Virus record (IMG/VR): IMGVR_UViG_3300018080_000152
Span: 1-64,000 of that record
DNA: 64,000 bases
Strand: one strand, 5' to 3'
Source of the DNA: a virus
The notes beneath the pieces are model-generated. The model had not been told where the DNA came from and did not search any database. It saw only the letters and a program-made list of their open reading frames with translations. The translations under genes and the position numbers were made by a program. Below, in pieces: positions 28,244-35,705 of this stretch; position 1 is the first letter of the stretch; each line of letters begins with the position of its first letter.

Positions 28244-30199
28244 TTATCTCAATTTACCATATTTGAGTAAATTTAGTGCTCCGTGAACCTTGTCGAGAAA
28301 GGCCACCCCTAGAAAGTCAAACTTAACATGTCCCATTGCCTCTAAATCTCCCATTTCCATACCAGCTATCATCTGACCGGTGCTTTTGTCATATATCATA
28401 GGACAAATTTCACACAAAGGCTTTTGTGAGATAATCACACCAGCAGCGTGTTTACTCTGTGACTTCTTCGTTCCTTCAATCCGAATGGCCTGTTCAAATA
28501 TACGAGCCATTGGTCCTTGAATACGACCTTCGTCATCCAAGTAGGCCCATTGTTTAAGTTCCTCCGAATTGTGTTCCAGCGCCCACTGAATAATAGAGGC
28601 TTCGCCGTCACCACCAGCCTTCTTATCCAGTTCTCGCATGGCCTGCAACTGGTCGCTAATTTCAGCCTCGTCTGGGATGAACTTGGTGAGCATATTAACT
28701 TCTTCGTGGCTCATAGCAGCGTGAGCGCGCACCACGTCTTTAATTGCTCCGCGCCCTTGCAAGCGCGTGAACGTAAGCATCTGGGCCACTCGGTCGTGAC
28801 CATACTTATCTTTCACATAATCGATGATACGACCACGATTGCGAATCTCAAAGTCCATATCCACATCCGGCAAACTGACACGCTCGGCTGTATTACGACC
28901 CGCATTATAAAATCGCTCAAACAACAGGTCATACTCGATGGGGTCAATGTGAGTTGTGTTTAATAGATATAGCGTGAGAGAGCCAGCGGCAGAACCACGC
29001 CCAGCACCAGTTAATTGTCCATCTTTACGTGCCCAGTCGATAATGTCCCACACGATAAGGAAGTAGTCGGCTAGACCAACTTCGGTCAGCGTCTTATATT
29101 CCATGTTGAGTCTATCCCTATACTCTTGTTCGGTGTGGTCACTAGACTCAATCACTTGTTGAATCTTTGGTAGGCGCATATCCCAGCCCTCATACATGAG
29201 TTGTTTCATGTATTCCTTAGATGGCATGTTGTTAGGACATGGGAATTGAGGAAGCATAGGCGGGTGTGTCAAGTCGTACTCTTCACACATGTCTGCTATT
29301 TTAAGAGTGTTAGCCAATTCTTCTTCTGTGTTACCGCCTTCTATCATTTCATCATACGACGGTATATGATAGTTGTTAGAGCGGAAGAATGTACCCAGAC
29401 CAATTTCTTCACCCCTAACCATCTTCTCGTCAATCTCTTTGAAGTTGGTATTGAGCGCATTACACAACAGAACACGTTGGTCATACGCATCTTCCTTTTC
29501 AGCGTAATGTGCATCTGGCGTTGCGATACATGGAATACCGGTCTTCTTAGAGATATATCGCAGACCTTGAGCAAGAAGGGTCATGGCTGGGTAGTTTTTA
29601 GAATCCATGAGTTGGATTTCAATAAAGAAGTTGCCCTTACCGAAAATCTCTTGAAGCCTCAGCGCTTCTTTTGTGGCTCGTTCAACCCAGTCGCTACGTG
29701 TGTATTGTTTTGCATCTTCTGGCGTGCGACATTGGTCTAAGTCATGCGTATCGGTAAATATACACGAGGCTAAGTGTGAGCCAAGGTGGCCACTAAAGGC
29801 TATCAGGTTTCCATCGGCGTATTCAGCTAACCTATCCAGGTCAAGTCGTGGCTTGTAGTAATAATGTTCTGGCGCGTTAGAAGCACTACTAGCTTGAATT
29901 AGTTGACCCCAACCTTTGGGGTTTTTAGCTAGAACCACAAGGTGGTGGAGTTTGCGGTCGCCGTCTTTAATGGTAGCGTCCTTTGGACATACGTACATTT
30001 CACAACCAATAATTGGCTTCAAGTCTCTGTTGCTCATAGCTTCCATAAAGGATACTGCACCAGCCACAGTTCCGTGGTCGGTAATTGCAGACCCAGGCAG
30101 TCCAAGCTTTATACAGCGCTTAGCAATTTGATTAGGCTTAGAAAGTCCGTCCAATAGACTATAATGGCTATGAACATGTAGTGGGAAATACGTTTTCAT
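28244..30199 (-). CDS. dnaE: DNA polymerase III alpha, N-terminal half (split DnaE)
   Basis: 651 residues with the PHP domain (HVHSHYSLLDG at 8-18; ITDHGT at ~40) and the polymerase palm: GAGRGSAAGSL, then LPDVDMDFE at ~441-449, giving the two catalytic Asp. A third Asp is in HVKFDFLG close to the end (~620). The ORF stops after LLKYGKLR, just before the region that in DnaE leads to FQLES; this continues in 23643-25529. Combined length (1279 residues) equals an intact DnaE. Residues GKL are present at both break ends, compatible with ancestral junction duplication. No intein-like sequence is visible. Confidence 0.9.
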   Translation of the reverse strand: MKTYFPLHVHSHYSLLDGLSKPNQIAKRCIKLGLPGSAITDHGTVAGAVSFMEAMSNRDLKPIIGCEMYVCPKDATIKDGDRKLHHLVVLAKNPKGWGQLIQASSASNAPEHYYYKPRLDLDRLAEYADGNLIAFSGHLGSHLASCIFTDTHDLDQCRTPEDAKQYTRSDWVERATKEALRLQEIFGKGNFFIEIQLMDSKNYPAMTLLAQGLRYISKKTGIPCIATPDAHYAEKEDAYDQRVLLCNALNTNFKEIDEKMVRGEEIGLGTFFRSNNYHIPSYDEMIEGGNTEEELANTLKIADMCEEYDLTHPPMLPQFPCPNNMPSKEYMKQLMYEGWDMRLPKIQQVIESSDHTEQEYRDRLNMEYKTLTEVGLADYFLIVWDIIDWARKDGQLTGAGRGSAAGSLTLYLLNTTHIDPIEYDLLFERFYNAGRNTAERVSLPDVDMDFEIRNRGRIIDYVKDKYGHDRVAQMLTFTRLQGRGAIKDVVRAHAAMSHEEVNMLTKFIPDEAEISDQLQAMRELDKKAGGDGEASIIQWALEHNSEELKQWAYLDDEGRIQGPMARIFEQAIRIEGTKKSQSKHAAGVIISQKPLCEICPMIYDKSTGQMIAGMEMGDLEAMGHVKFDFLGVAFLDKVHGALNLLKYGKLR

Positions 30200-30202
30200 T
30201 AT

Positions 30203-30634
30203 TCAAAAATTCTCCAAGTTTTGCTTTAGGGTATCTAGAAAACTTTCGTCGAATTCATAAGCAAAACGATTACTACCAAGCTGGTGAGCACGAGCGGGTT
30301 GTTTGTGTGCGTCCATACTGTTAATAATAACCCTTAACAATGTTTTGAGGTCTTCAACTTTTTTCTCTGCGTCTTTATAGCGGTCGTCTATGTCCGTCTG
30401 CTCTGGAACCAGGGCCAGATTTTCGGCTGCAAGCTGTGTGCAAACAGCCAGATTCACAAACGCAGGCAGCAGCACTTGGTGGTCATCTTCTGGTCCAAGA
30501 GACCTCATTTGGTCCCAGAGAGAATCCACCCCGTGTAGTATTATACCATAGGCGTGATGATTGTCAACCACAATCGAATTTATTCTGGCTTGGCTGACCA
30601 ACTCCCAGACCAGTTCGTTAAATGTTTTGTTCAT
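30203..30634 (-). CDS. Hypothetical helical protein
   Basis: 143 residues with an AGGA site, mostly helical (LVWELVSQARINSIVV, then AEKKVEDLKTLLRVIINSM). No motif or family was recognised. It ends 3 nt before the DnaE N-half start, so it is part of the replication operon. A consensus promoter at 30540-30567 lies inside its 5' end and could drive the polymerase gene. Confidence 0.5.
   Translation of the reverse strand: MNKTFNELVWELVSQARINSIVVDNHHAYGIILHGVDSLWDQMRSLGPEDDHQVLLPAFVNLAVCTQLAAENLALVPEQTDIDDRYKDAEKKVEDLKTLLRVIINSMDAHKQPARAHQLGSNRFAYEFDESFLDTLKQNLENF
30540..30567 (-). promoter_or_regulatory. Consensus sigma70-type promoter, inside 30203-30634
   Basis: TTGACA (30567-30562), 16-nt spacer, TATAAT (30545-30540) on the - strand. 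It would transcribe the split polymerase region. Confidence 0.6.
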
Positions 30635-30957
30635 AGTAACATCCTAAAAATTCCAATTACCTTTTCCACATCATCCTTTTTACCTCTTTCGTGTGCGGTG
30701 ACCAAAGCTTCCGCCAAATAGCGAATTCTATCATACTCCTCTACGAGTTCTGTCACAGCACTACCAGCAAGCATTTCCTTTGCCTTAGCTGTATCACGTA
30801 GTTGTGCAACAATGGCGTGTGTCATCAACTTTCTGTTAATGTCAATATTGACACGCGGTTGCTGTATTGGTTCAACCTGTGGTTTTTGCTGCATGCTTTC
30901 CACTAGGTTATTCGGGATTTTTCCGCCTAGTGGTACTTTTTGTCTGTGCCGGTTCAT
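30631..30957 (-). CDS. Hypothetical protein with Gln/Pro-rich N-terminus
   Basis: 108 residues: a basic, Gln/Pro-rich first ~40 residues and a helical C-terminus (ELVEEYDRIRYLAEALVTAHERG). It overlaps the preceding gene by 50 nt and the next by 4 nt. Family not recognised. Confidence 0.45.
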   Translation of the reverse strand: MNRHRQKVPLGGKIPNNLVESMQQKPQVEPIQQPRVNIDINRKLMTHAIVAQLRDTAKAKEMLAGSAVTELVEEYDRIRYLAEALVTAHERGKKDDVEKVIGIFRMLL

Positions 30958-31366
30958 CTGTTAAATGCTCCCAAACTGCTAACATGGCTTCGCGAGCCTT
31001 CTTCCATTTTTTCCTCAATTCTGGGTCTGCTATTTTTCTTGGAGCTATATACTCAAAGATACAGTCGCCCAGACCATTATATGAAACATAATCATGAATA
31101 GCTTCGTTGTCCGCTGGCCCAGAAGGTAAGTCTTCCGGTATTGGAATCTTTGGCATGCCCTTTGGTATGTCATAGACCCATAAGCCAGGAGATGCCTCAT
31201 GGTGCCCTAAAGGATGTTCTTTTTTTTTACTACGTTTTTTCTTATTGGGCCTTACGGGAGAGGGCTCCCTCTCTTGCTCAATGAACATGTATCCACAATC
31301 ACATTTGATTTTTCTACAACCGTGCGATGCGCTACACTCGGGACACTCTTTTTTGCCTTTGGCCAT
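30908..31366 (-). CDS. Zinc-ribbon protein with basic linker
   Basis: 152 residues with GGAG before the ATG. The N-terminus has CPEC (~8-11), C17, C22 and CDCGYMF, a zinc ribbon, followed by a basic Lys/Arg/Ser stretch (NKKKRSKKKEH) and an acidic-hydrophobic C-terminal domain. It may bind nucleic acid. No family recognised. Confidence 0.5.
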   Translation of the reverse strand: MAKGKKECPECSASHGCRKIKCDCGYMFIEQEREPSPVRPNKKKRSKKKEHPLGHHEASPGLWVYDIPKGMPKIPIPEDLPSGPADNEAIHDYVSYNGLGDCIFEYIAPRKIADPELRKKWKKAREAMLAVWEHLTDEPAQTKSTTRRKNPE

Positions 31367-31367
31367 A

Positions 31368-31781
31368 TTATCGCTCCTGCGGTTGTGGTTTAATATTTTG
31401 TAGTTCTACTGTTCCATAGAAACCCATGCGTCTTTGTCTATGCATATTTCTATCAGCATAAATACCAATGTGAGAGATGTATGTTTCTGGCGTACTTAGC
31501 TCAATAATTTTATCCACTAAGCCATCTACTAGGAGTTGCATACATTCATATAAAACTTCTACATTACCCATCCTTGCATGTTTGATGAAAAAATCAGCAG
31601 ATATACCAATTTCTTCTTCGTTTTGTGGTTCGGTTGGTGCTTCACCAATGTCTGTATTAGTTTTATATTGCACTGCTTCTGTAATGTTCTTAGCAACATA
31701 TGCTTCAATTTCTCTCAGTGCTTCTTCTGAATTAAAGCTAGCATGTTCTTTTAATAGTTCAATTAGCTTATCTTTATTCAT
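31368..31781 (-). CDS. Hypothetical protein
   Basis: 137 residues with GGGAG before the ATG; helical and acidic at the start, ending with a beta segment (MGFYGTVELQNIKPQPQ). No motif was recognised. Its stop is 2 nt upstream of the preceding gene's start, and it is part of the same operon. Confidence 0.45.
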   Translation of the reverse strand: MNKDKLIELLKEHASFNSEEALREIEAYVAKNITEAVQYKTNTDIGEAPTEPQNEEEIGISADFFIKHARMGNVEVLYECMQLLVDGLVDKIIELSTPETYISHIGIYADRNMHRQRRMGFYGTVELQNIKPQPQER

Positions 31782-31784
31782 TGT

Positions 31785-32819
31785 TTAACTCCCTGGGTTT
31801 TGATAAAAGCCAACGTTGAATCCTGGCTCAGTATGGTTGCGAATGACATTATCGATGCCATGCTTGCGTGTTTCGTCGGCTATATGCTGACACATGGTTC
31901 GTTCACAATTTTGATTAGCTGGATTTTTTGGACTACCAAACCAACACACGTATTTGCAGAACCAATGCTTATTACTTGAGGATTTGAGCTTTGGACGAAC
32001 ATTATGTTTGATAGTTTCAAAGCGTTTGCGCAGCATCTTCATGGTCGTTTCTATGTTTTCTGGACCATACGATAGCGTGAACGGACCCGCTGTGCGCACA
32101 TAGTTGATGGTCATAGCAAATGTTTCCACGTCGGGATACATCTGTGTTAGCGCCCAATGATATATACTAAGCTGTGGGTCAGCGCAAAAGTCATGATAGT
32201 GTTTGTCTTCGCCAGTAGCCCAGTTGACACACTTGCCACTCTTCCAGTCGATTACTTCGTAGAAGGTTGGGTCTATCTCTGTTACGAGGTCAATCGTGCC
32301 CTTGACATGTAGTCGTCCCTCTAACGTGCTGCCGTCTGGCATCTTATACTCGTACTCAGCCCACGGCTCCATAATTGGTAAGTCAAAATGTGGCTCAGCC
32401 TCTACAATCTTTCGCTTGCGCGGGTCAAACATACCGTCGTAATACTCTAGAGTTTGACACGACCATTCCCACACATCACCTTTATCCCGAGCGGAGTATT
32501 CGTGGATACTTTTGTCTGGCGCTGTGTAGTATTCAAACGACTTCTCAAAGAGCCACTCAACAAATTGAGGGTCTTCTAACTTTTCAGGAGAGATGGACAC
32601 TTTGCCCATAACTTCGTCCACGAAATGTTTTTCATTGTCTTGCAACGCTTTTTTGCCATGAGCTAAACACTCCATAACCTTGTGTAAGATTGTACCCATC
32701 TCAGCTTTCTTACCAGACGGAGATGGTTTGCCAAGCACATATGTTAGCATATATTGCTGTTGACATACTGACCAACAATTATAAGATGAGCTTCTAAAAA
32801 ACGTAACTGGTATTGCCAT
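31785..32819 (-). CDS. PD-(D/E)XK nuclease (Cas4/RecB-like)
   Basis: 344 residues from ATG 32819; the earlier in-frame ATG at 32840 overlaps the HNH gene and has no ribosome site. MGTILHKVMECL (~42-53) is the conserved GxxxH motif; KGTIDLVTEIDPTFYEVIDWKSG (~165-190) has the D ... E-x-K-like catalytic strand (IDWKSG, PDDEXK_1 family). Four C-terminal Cys (FCKYVC, NCERTMC) could ligate an Fe-S cluster as in Cas4/AddB. Probably an ssDNA exonuclease for recombination or host DNA degradation. Confidence 0.75.
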   Translation of the reverse strand: MAIPVTFFRSSSYNCWSVCQQQYMLTYVLGKPSPSGKKAEMGTILHKVMECLAHGKKALQDNEKHFVDEVMGKVSISPEKLEDPQFVEWLFEKSFEYYTAPDKSIHEYSARDKGDVWEWSCQTLEYYDGMFDPRKRKIVEAEPHFDLPIMEPWAEYEYKMPDGSTLEGRLHVKGTIDLVTEIDPTFYEVIDWKSGKCVNWATGEDKHYHDFCADPQLSIYHWALTQMYPDVETFAMTINYVRTAGPFTLSYGPENIETTMKMLRKRFETIKHNVRPKLKSSSNKHWFCKYVCWFGSPKNPANQNCERTMCQHIADETRKHGIDNVIRNHTEPGFNVGFYQNPGS

Positions 32820-32823
32820 ATTA

Positions 32824-33351
32824 TTACTTTCTATTGACATTGGCTATTGATGTGCATAATCTAATAAATTCATCTTGTTGGAAATCCATTTTCATTTTTT
32901 GTACATCCTTGTGTATCCATTGAACATTGCCTTCAACATATCCTTTAGACGAATCTATTCTATCTAATGATGCAGTTTGTGTATGTTTATTGATATTGCT
33001 TTCCGTTATGGCAAATTGTAATATCCGACCAGATAAAGCGCAAATACCTTTTTGCTGTTGAAATAATAACCATGCATACTCTTTTGTTATAGCAAACATA
33101 AGATTTCTGCGTTTTGCCCCATCTTGAATCCTAAACCAACAACTATCAGTAATTAATCCAACCAAATTTCTTTTTTTATTTGGTTTGTTTAATCTACTAT
33201 GTGCTCTTGGCGATATATTATGTTGTTGTAATGCTAATAAAACAGACGTTTTTGAACACCCAACTTCCGCAGCAATTTCCCTAGTGGATTTTTGTTGTCG
33301 AATATAGTGGTTTGACAAAAATTCTTTAGTTAATGTTGTTTTTAGTGACAT
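32824..33351 (-). CDS. HNH homing endonuclease with N-terminal HTH
   Basis: 175 residues with AAGGAG 8 nt before the ATG. A helix-turn-helix (STREIAAEVGCSKTSVLLAL) at ~21-40 precedes the nuclease part, CALSGRILQF ... ASLDRIDSSKGYVEGNVQWI. The C-terminal ~70 residues closely resemble the polymerase-associated HNH enzyme at 27530-28177. It separates a nuclease gene and dNMP kinase. It probably inserts itself into phage genomes. It has its own promoter-like sequence (33384-33396). Confidence 0.8.
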   Translation of the reverse strand: MSLKTTLTKEFLSNHYIRQQKSTREIAAEVGCSKTSVLLALQQHNISPRAHSRLNKPNKKRNLVGLITDSCWFRIQDGAKRRNLMFAITKEYAWLLFQQQKGICALSGRILQFAITESNINKHTQTASLDRIDSSKGYVEGNVQWIHKDVQKMKMDFQQDEFIRLCTSIANVNRK

Positions 33352-33383
33352 ATTGGCTCTCCTTAATGTGATTGACTACCAAT

Positions 33384-33396
33384 AATATACACCAAA
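33384..33396 (-). promoter_or_regulatory. Promoter-like element upstream of HNH gene
   Basis: On the - strand TTTGGTGTATATT with TATATT at 33389-33384, matching the GGTGTATAAT class found at other places. It lies 33 nt upstream of the HNH start; no strong TTGACA-like -35. Confidence 0.4.
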
Positions 33397-33416
33397 TATA
33401 TGTTTTCGGTCAGTAA

Positions 33417-34244
33417 TTACCCCTTCTGGTTTGGCAAATCATCAGCGGTACACCACTTCCAAGCATCATAACCCCACTCACGCATCTTTAATGTAACGTC
33501 TTTGTTTTGTTCTCCAATAGTCATGTTCGTATTGTCACATACGTAGTCATATTCAGAGTGTGGGAAATCGTCCAATGCAGTCTCGCTCTCGTGCTCGTCT
33601 TGTCCAGCAAATGGAGAGCGTAGGAGTCTGATGACTTTACCACCAGCGTTTTGAATGCCCCTCACTTCGTTCGGGAACCTACAGTCAGTGATGACAGCTA
33701 GCTCTGACCCATCATCTTCGATGTTTTTGAGACACGCATCTACCCATACGTCACCATATATGGTGCGGAAAATGTCTGTGCCCATGACCTGTAGGATGTT
33801 GCGACCGCTCATTGGTTTCTTCCATGAGCCCTCTTCTTTAATTTTCTGGCGCGTACTATCTAACAAGAATGGGTCAAATTGGTCCCACCCAAACTTAGTG
33901 GGCGCATCCTTTTGCTCATTAGTGCCATTTACCTGCTCATACTCTAGACCAAAGATAGCACAGGCTGACATTTTGAGAATGTCTGCAAATGAGTATAGTT
34001 TACACACGGGCCAAACATACTGTGCCATCAGGTTTTGTATATGTGGGTCTTTACTGGTTGGGTCAAACGCGCCTTCGATAAGCTCTCCATTTTCGCCAAC
34101 ACAAGGAACTATGAGTTCGCCATGTGTGCTAATTTTTCTGTACGACACCATATCGACAGATACCATTTGTTCGCCTATAATCCAATTGGAGGCTGTGGTT
34201 TTGCCGCTCTGTTTCTTTCCTGATAGTCCAAGTATTTTAGTCAT
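33417..34244 (-). CDS. Deoxynucleoside monophosphate kinase
   Basis: 275 residues from ATG 34244 (GGAG 7 nt upstream); the longer start at 34313 runs through a repeat. Residues 5-16 form the P-loop (GLSGKKQSGKTT). GTDIFRTIYGDVWVDACL and VITDCRFPNEVRGIQNAGG are typical of the T4 gp1/phage dNMP kinase family, which phosphorylates dNMPs to dNDPs for phage DNA. It follows the guide-like hairpin elements A-C and presumably works with ThyX, dCMP deaminase and ribonucleotide reductase. Confidence 0.8.
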   Translation of the reverse strand: MTKILGLSGKKQSGKTTASNWIIGEQMVSVDMVSYRKISTHGELIVPCVGENGELIEGAFDPTSKDPHIQNLMAQYVWPVCKLYSFADILKMSACAIFGLEYEQVNGTNEQKDAPTKFGWDQFDPFLLDSTRQKIKEEGSWKKPMSGRNILQVMGTDIFRTIYGDVWVDACLKNIEDDGSELAVITDCRFPNEVRGIQNAGGKVIRLLRSPFAGQDEHESETALDDFPHSEYDYVCDNTNMTIGEQNKDVTLKMREWGYDAWKWCTADDLPNQKG

Positions 34245-34278
34245 TGATATACTCCATAAAAAGGTTATGTGTGAAAAT

Positions 34279-34337
34279 GCGCACGAGTGACGTAGTGAAA
34301 TTTGAATTAACAAACTGAGTCAGTGAACTACGTGCGC
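34279..34337 (+). ncRNA. Dual-loop hairpin element A (guide-like RNA)
   Basis: Outer stem GCGCACG/CGTGCGC with an AGT/ACT extension and one bulged A; 38-nt core at 34289-34326; inner stem TTTG/CAAA with loop AATTAA. Core strands read GA-CGTAG-TGA and GA-GTCAG-TGA. Strand is chosen because these tandem G-A motifs are meaningful only as + strand RNA. Confidence 0.6.
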
Positions 34338-34350
34338 TGTGAATTAGAAA

Positions 34351-34409
34351 GGATACGAGTGACAAAGTGAAATTTGAATTAACAAATTGAGCTATTGAAC
34401 TACGTATCC
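34351..34409 (+). ncRNA. Dual-loop hairpin element B (guide-like RNA)
   Basis: Outer stem GGATACG/CGTATCC with AGT/ACT; 38-nt core 34361-34398; inner stem AATTTG/CAAATT with loop AATTAA. Variable core segments are CAAAG and GCTAT between GA and TGA. Closely similar to element A in design, but with different stem and variable sequence. Confidence 0.6.
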
Positions 34410-34420
34410 AAAAACATACA

Positions 34421-34474
34421 TACAAAACAAGGCTGTGAAACTTGATTAAACAAGTTGACTTTTTGAGTTTTGTA
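34421..34474 (+). ncRNA. Dual-loop hairpin element C, overlapping nuclease gene end
   Basis: Outer stem TACAAAAC/GTTTTGTA; 38-nt core 34429-34466; inner stem AACTTG/CAAGTT with loop ATTAAA. Variable segments GGCTG and CTTTT. It overlaps the last codons and stop of the RuvC-like gene (34446), like the overlap of guide RNAs with the 3' end of tnpB. Confidence 0.55.
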
Positions 34475-35498
34475 TAGTATCTTTTATAACTACAAACAAC
34501 TCTTTTATTGACCGCGCATATTTGCTTCGGTGCGACAAAAATTGTTGTTCTTGTTCTTTGGTAAAATCTGAATCTGGTACTATAATGTTGTTTGCATCAC
34601 GTTTACGACCGCGTTTTTTCTTCAAAACTTCCTTACGACTAATCTCATCACAGTCCATTTGATTTGCAATATAATGTCTCATTCCATGATAGTACAAGTT
34701 GCTTCTTGCTACTCCACCACGTAGGTGATGAGGTGACATACATAAAATGTGTTTTTTAACAAATCCCCATCCTGGTAACTCACCAGTAGAGTTTCTTATT
34801 CGCATTGTTCCATCGTAAGCCATTAGTGTTGACGCAACAGAATATATTTGAGAAAAACATACTTTTTGTAGATTGAATTGTCCAGCTCTATCTCCTATTT
34901 TATATTTGCTGCTATCCGTCAATCTAAATGCTGTCTTAGTATCGTCGGATAAATTCTCACAAATTGTATTTAAGTTTTCAATCAAAAATTGTGACAGCAT
35001 ATTGTCGTCTAAAAAGTATCCATCACCACCCAAACCCCTAGTAATGTTCAATATGTTGTTTGTTTCAGCCTTGAAAACATAACCTTCTTCGCGCACTGGG
35101 TCTGGTTCAAATGTAGTAGGAGGTTTTCTATAGGAGACCGTACATTCTTCTGTGAATTTATGTATGGCTCGTAAATCATTCTCGTCGTTTTTGTCAAGCC
35201 CAGCATAATTACGCGCTCGGTTGGTTTGTTGCTCTGGGAATAACAACAGAACTACATTTTTGTCTGCACACAACTTATAGAATGACAACAGTTCTTCCGC
35301 CGTAAACCACTGTGCCTTGGAATATTTGCGCTTTGGAACACCCATGTGGGCATTCTCGACAATCAAGCGCGTGCCAGACACAAGACTATTTGGCAAATCT
35401 AATATATCCGCTTTGTCTTTGAGTGTCCATATGGTGTTTGTAGTTGCATTAAATAACATTGCCGAGTTCTGACCAAAATCCATAATTACTTTTTGCAT
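34446..35498 (-). CDS. RuvC/DEDD-type nuclease (Tas/IS110-like), flanked by guide-like hairpins
   Basis: 350 residues from ATG 35498 with AAAGGAG 7 nt upstream; longer in-frame starts run through hairpins D and E. Residues 4-9 (VIMDFG, D7), LIVENAH (E48) and KNDENDLRAI (D105, D108) give the D-E-D-D set of RuvC-like IS110 transposases and TasR proteins; LLLFPEQQT lies at the expected strand between. The C-terminal part has LPGWGFVKKHI and HHLRGGVARSNLYYHGMRHY, which could be a Nop-like or transposase_20-like domain, then a basic KKKRGRKR. It is flanked by six hairpins with dual variable loops. An RNA-guided DNA-targeting function is inferred; it could instead be an IS110-like transposase, but no terminal ends are evident. 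Confidence 0.7.
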   Translation of the reverse strand: MQKVIMDFGQNSAMLFNATTNTIWTLKDKADILDLPNSLVSGTRLIVENAHMGVPKRKYSKAQWFTAEELLSFYKLCADKNVVLLLFPEQQTNRARNYAGLDKNDENDLRAIHKFTEECTVSYRKPPTTFEPDPVREEGYVFKAETNNILNITRGLGGDGYFLDDNMLSQFLIENLNTICENLSDDTKTAFRLTDSSKYKIGDRAGQFNLQKVCFSQIYSVASTLMAYDGTMRIRNSTGELPGWGFVKKHILCMSPHHLRGGVARSNLYYHGMRHYIANQMDCDEISRKEVLKKKRGRKRDANNIIVPDSDFTKEQEQQFLSHRSKYARSIKELFVVIKDTIQNSKSQLV

Positions 35499-35515
35499 CG
35501 TTTTCTCCTTTGAAA

Positions 35516-35567
35516 ATGGGGTGAGTATTTGAAATCGGAACAAACCGACTAACACTCTGAACCCCAT
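35516..35567 (+). ncRNA. Dual-loop hairpin element D (guide-like RNA)
   Basis: Outer stem ATGGGGT/ACCCCAT; 38-nt core 35523-35560; inner stem TCGG/CCGA with loop AACAAA. Core strands GA-GTATT-TGA and AA-CACTC-TGA. It lies just upstream of the nuclease start, in its leader; the first 6-nt stretch before it carries the AAAGGAG site on the other strand. Confidence 0.6.
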
Positions 35568-35579
35568 ATGTAATAAAAA

Positions 35580-35633
35580 CACGGAATAGGATTCTGAAAT
35601 CTGAACAAACAGACTGACATGGTGAACTCCGTG
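35580..35633 (+). ncRNA. Dual-loop hairpin element E (guide-like RNA)
   Basis: Outer stem CACGGAAT/ACTCCGTG with one A-C mismatch; 38-nt core 35588-35625; inner stem TCTG/CAGA with loop AACAAA. Variable segments GATTC and CATGG. Confidence 0.6.
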
Positions 35634-35649
35634 CATAAAAACCTGCGTC

Positions 35650-35705
35650 AAATAGAGTAAGGATATGAAACCCAACTAAATGGGTTGACTCATTGAACTC
35701 TATTT
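35650..35705 (+). ncRNA. Dual-loop hairpin element F, overlapping primase gene end
   Basis: Outer stem AAATAGAGT/ACTCTATTT; 38-nt core 35659-35696; inner stem AACCCA/TGGGTT with loop ACTAAA. Variable segments GGATA and CTCAT. The outer stem overlaps the stop codon of the primase gene at 35700. Confidence 0.6.

Noticed and set aside
23643-30199. Split intein joining the DnaE halves
   Set aside because: The break ends show only a few extra residues, with no ~100-residue intein parts and no C/N splice junction motifs.
33655-34290. + strand 211-residue ORF
   Set aside because: Antisense to the dNMP kinase, which has clear motifs.
34446-35498. A complete IS110 insertion sequence
   Set aside because: No matching element ends or target-site pattern is visible, and three hairpins occur on both sides plus one distant copy.
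34279-35705. CRISPR array
   Set aside because: Elements have no identical direct repeats and no regular spacer spacing; stems vary with compensatory changes.
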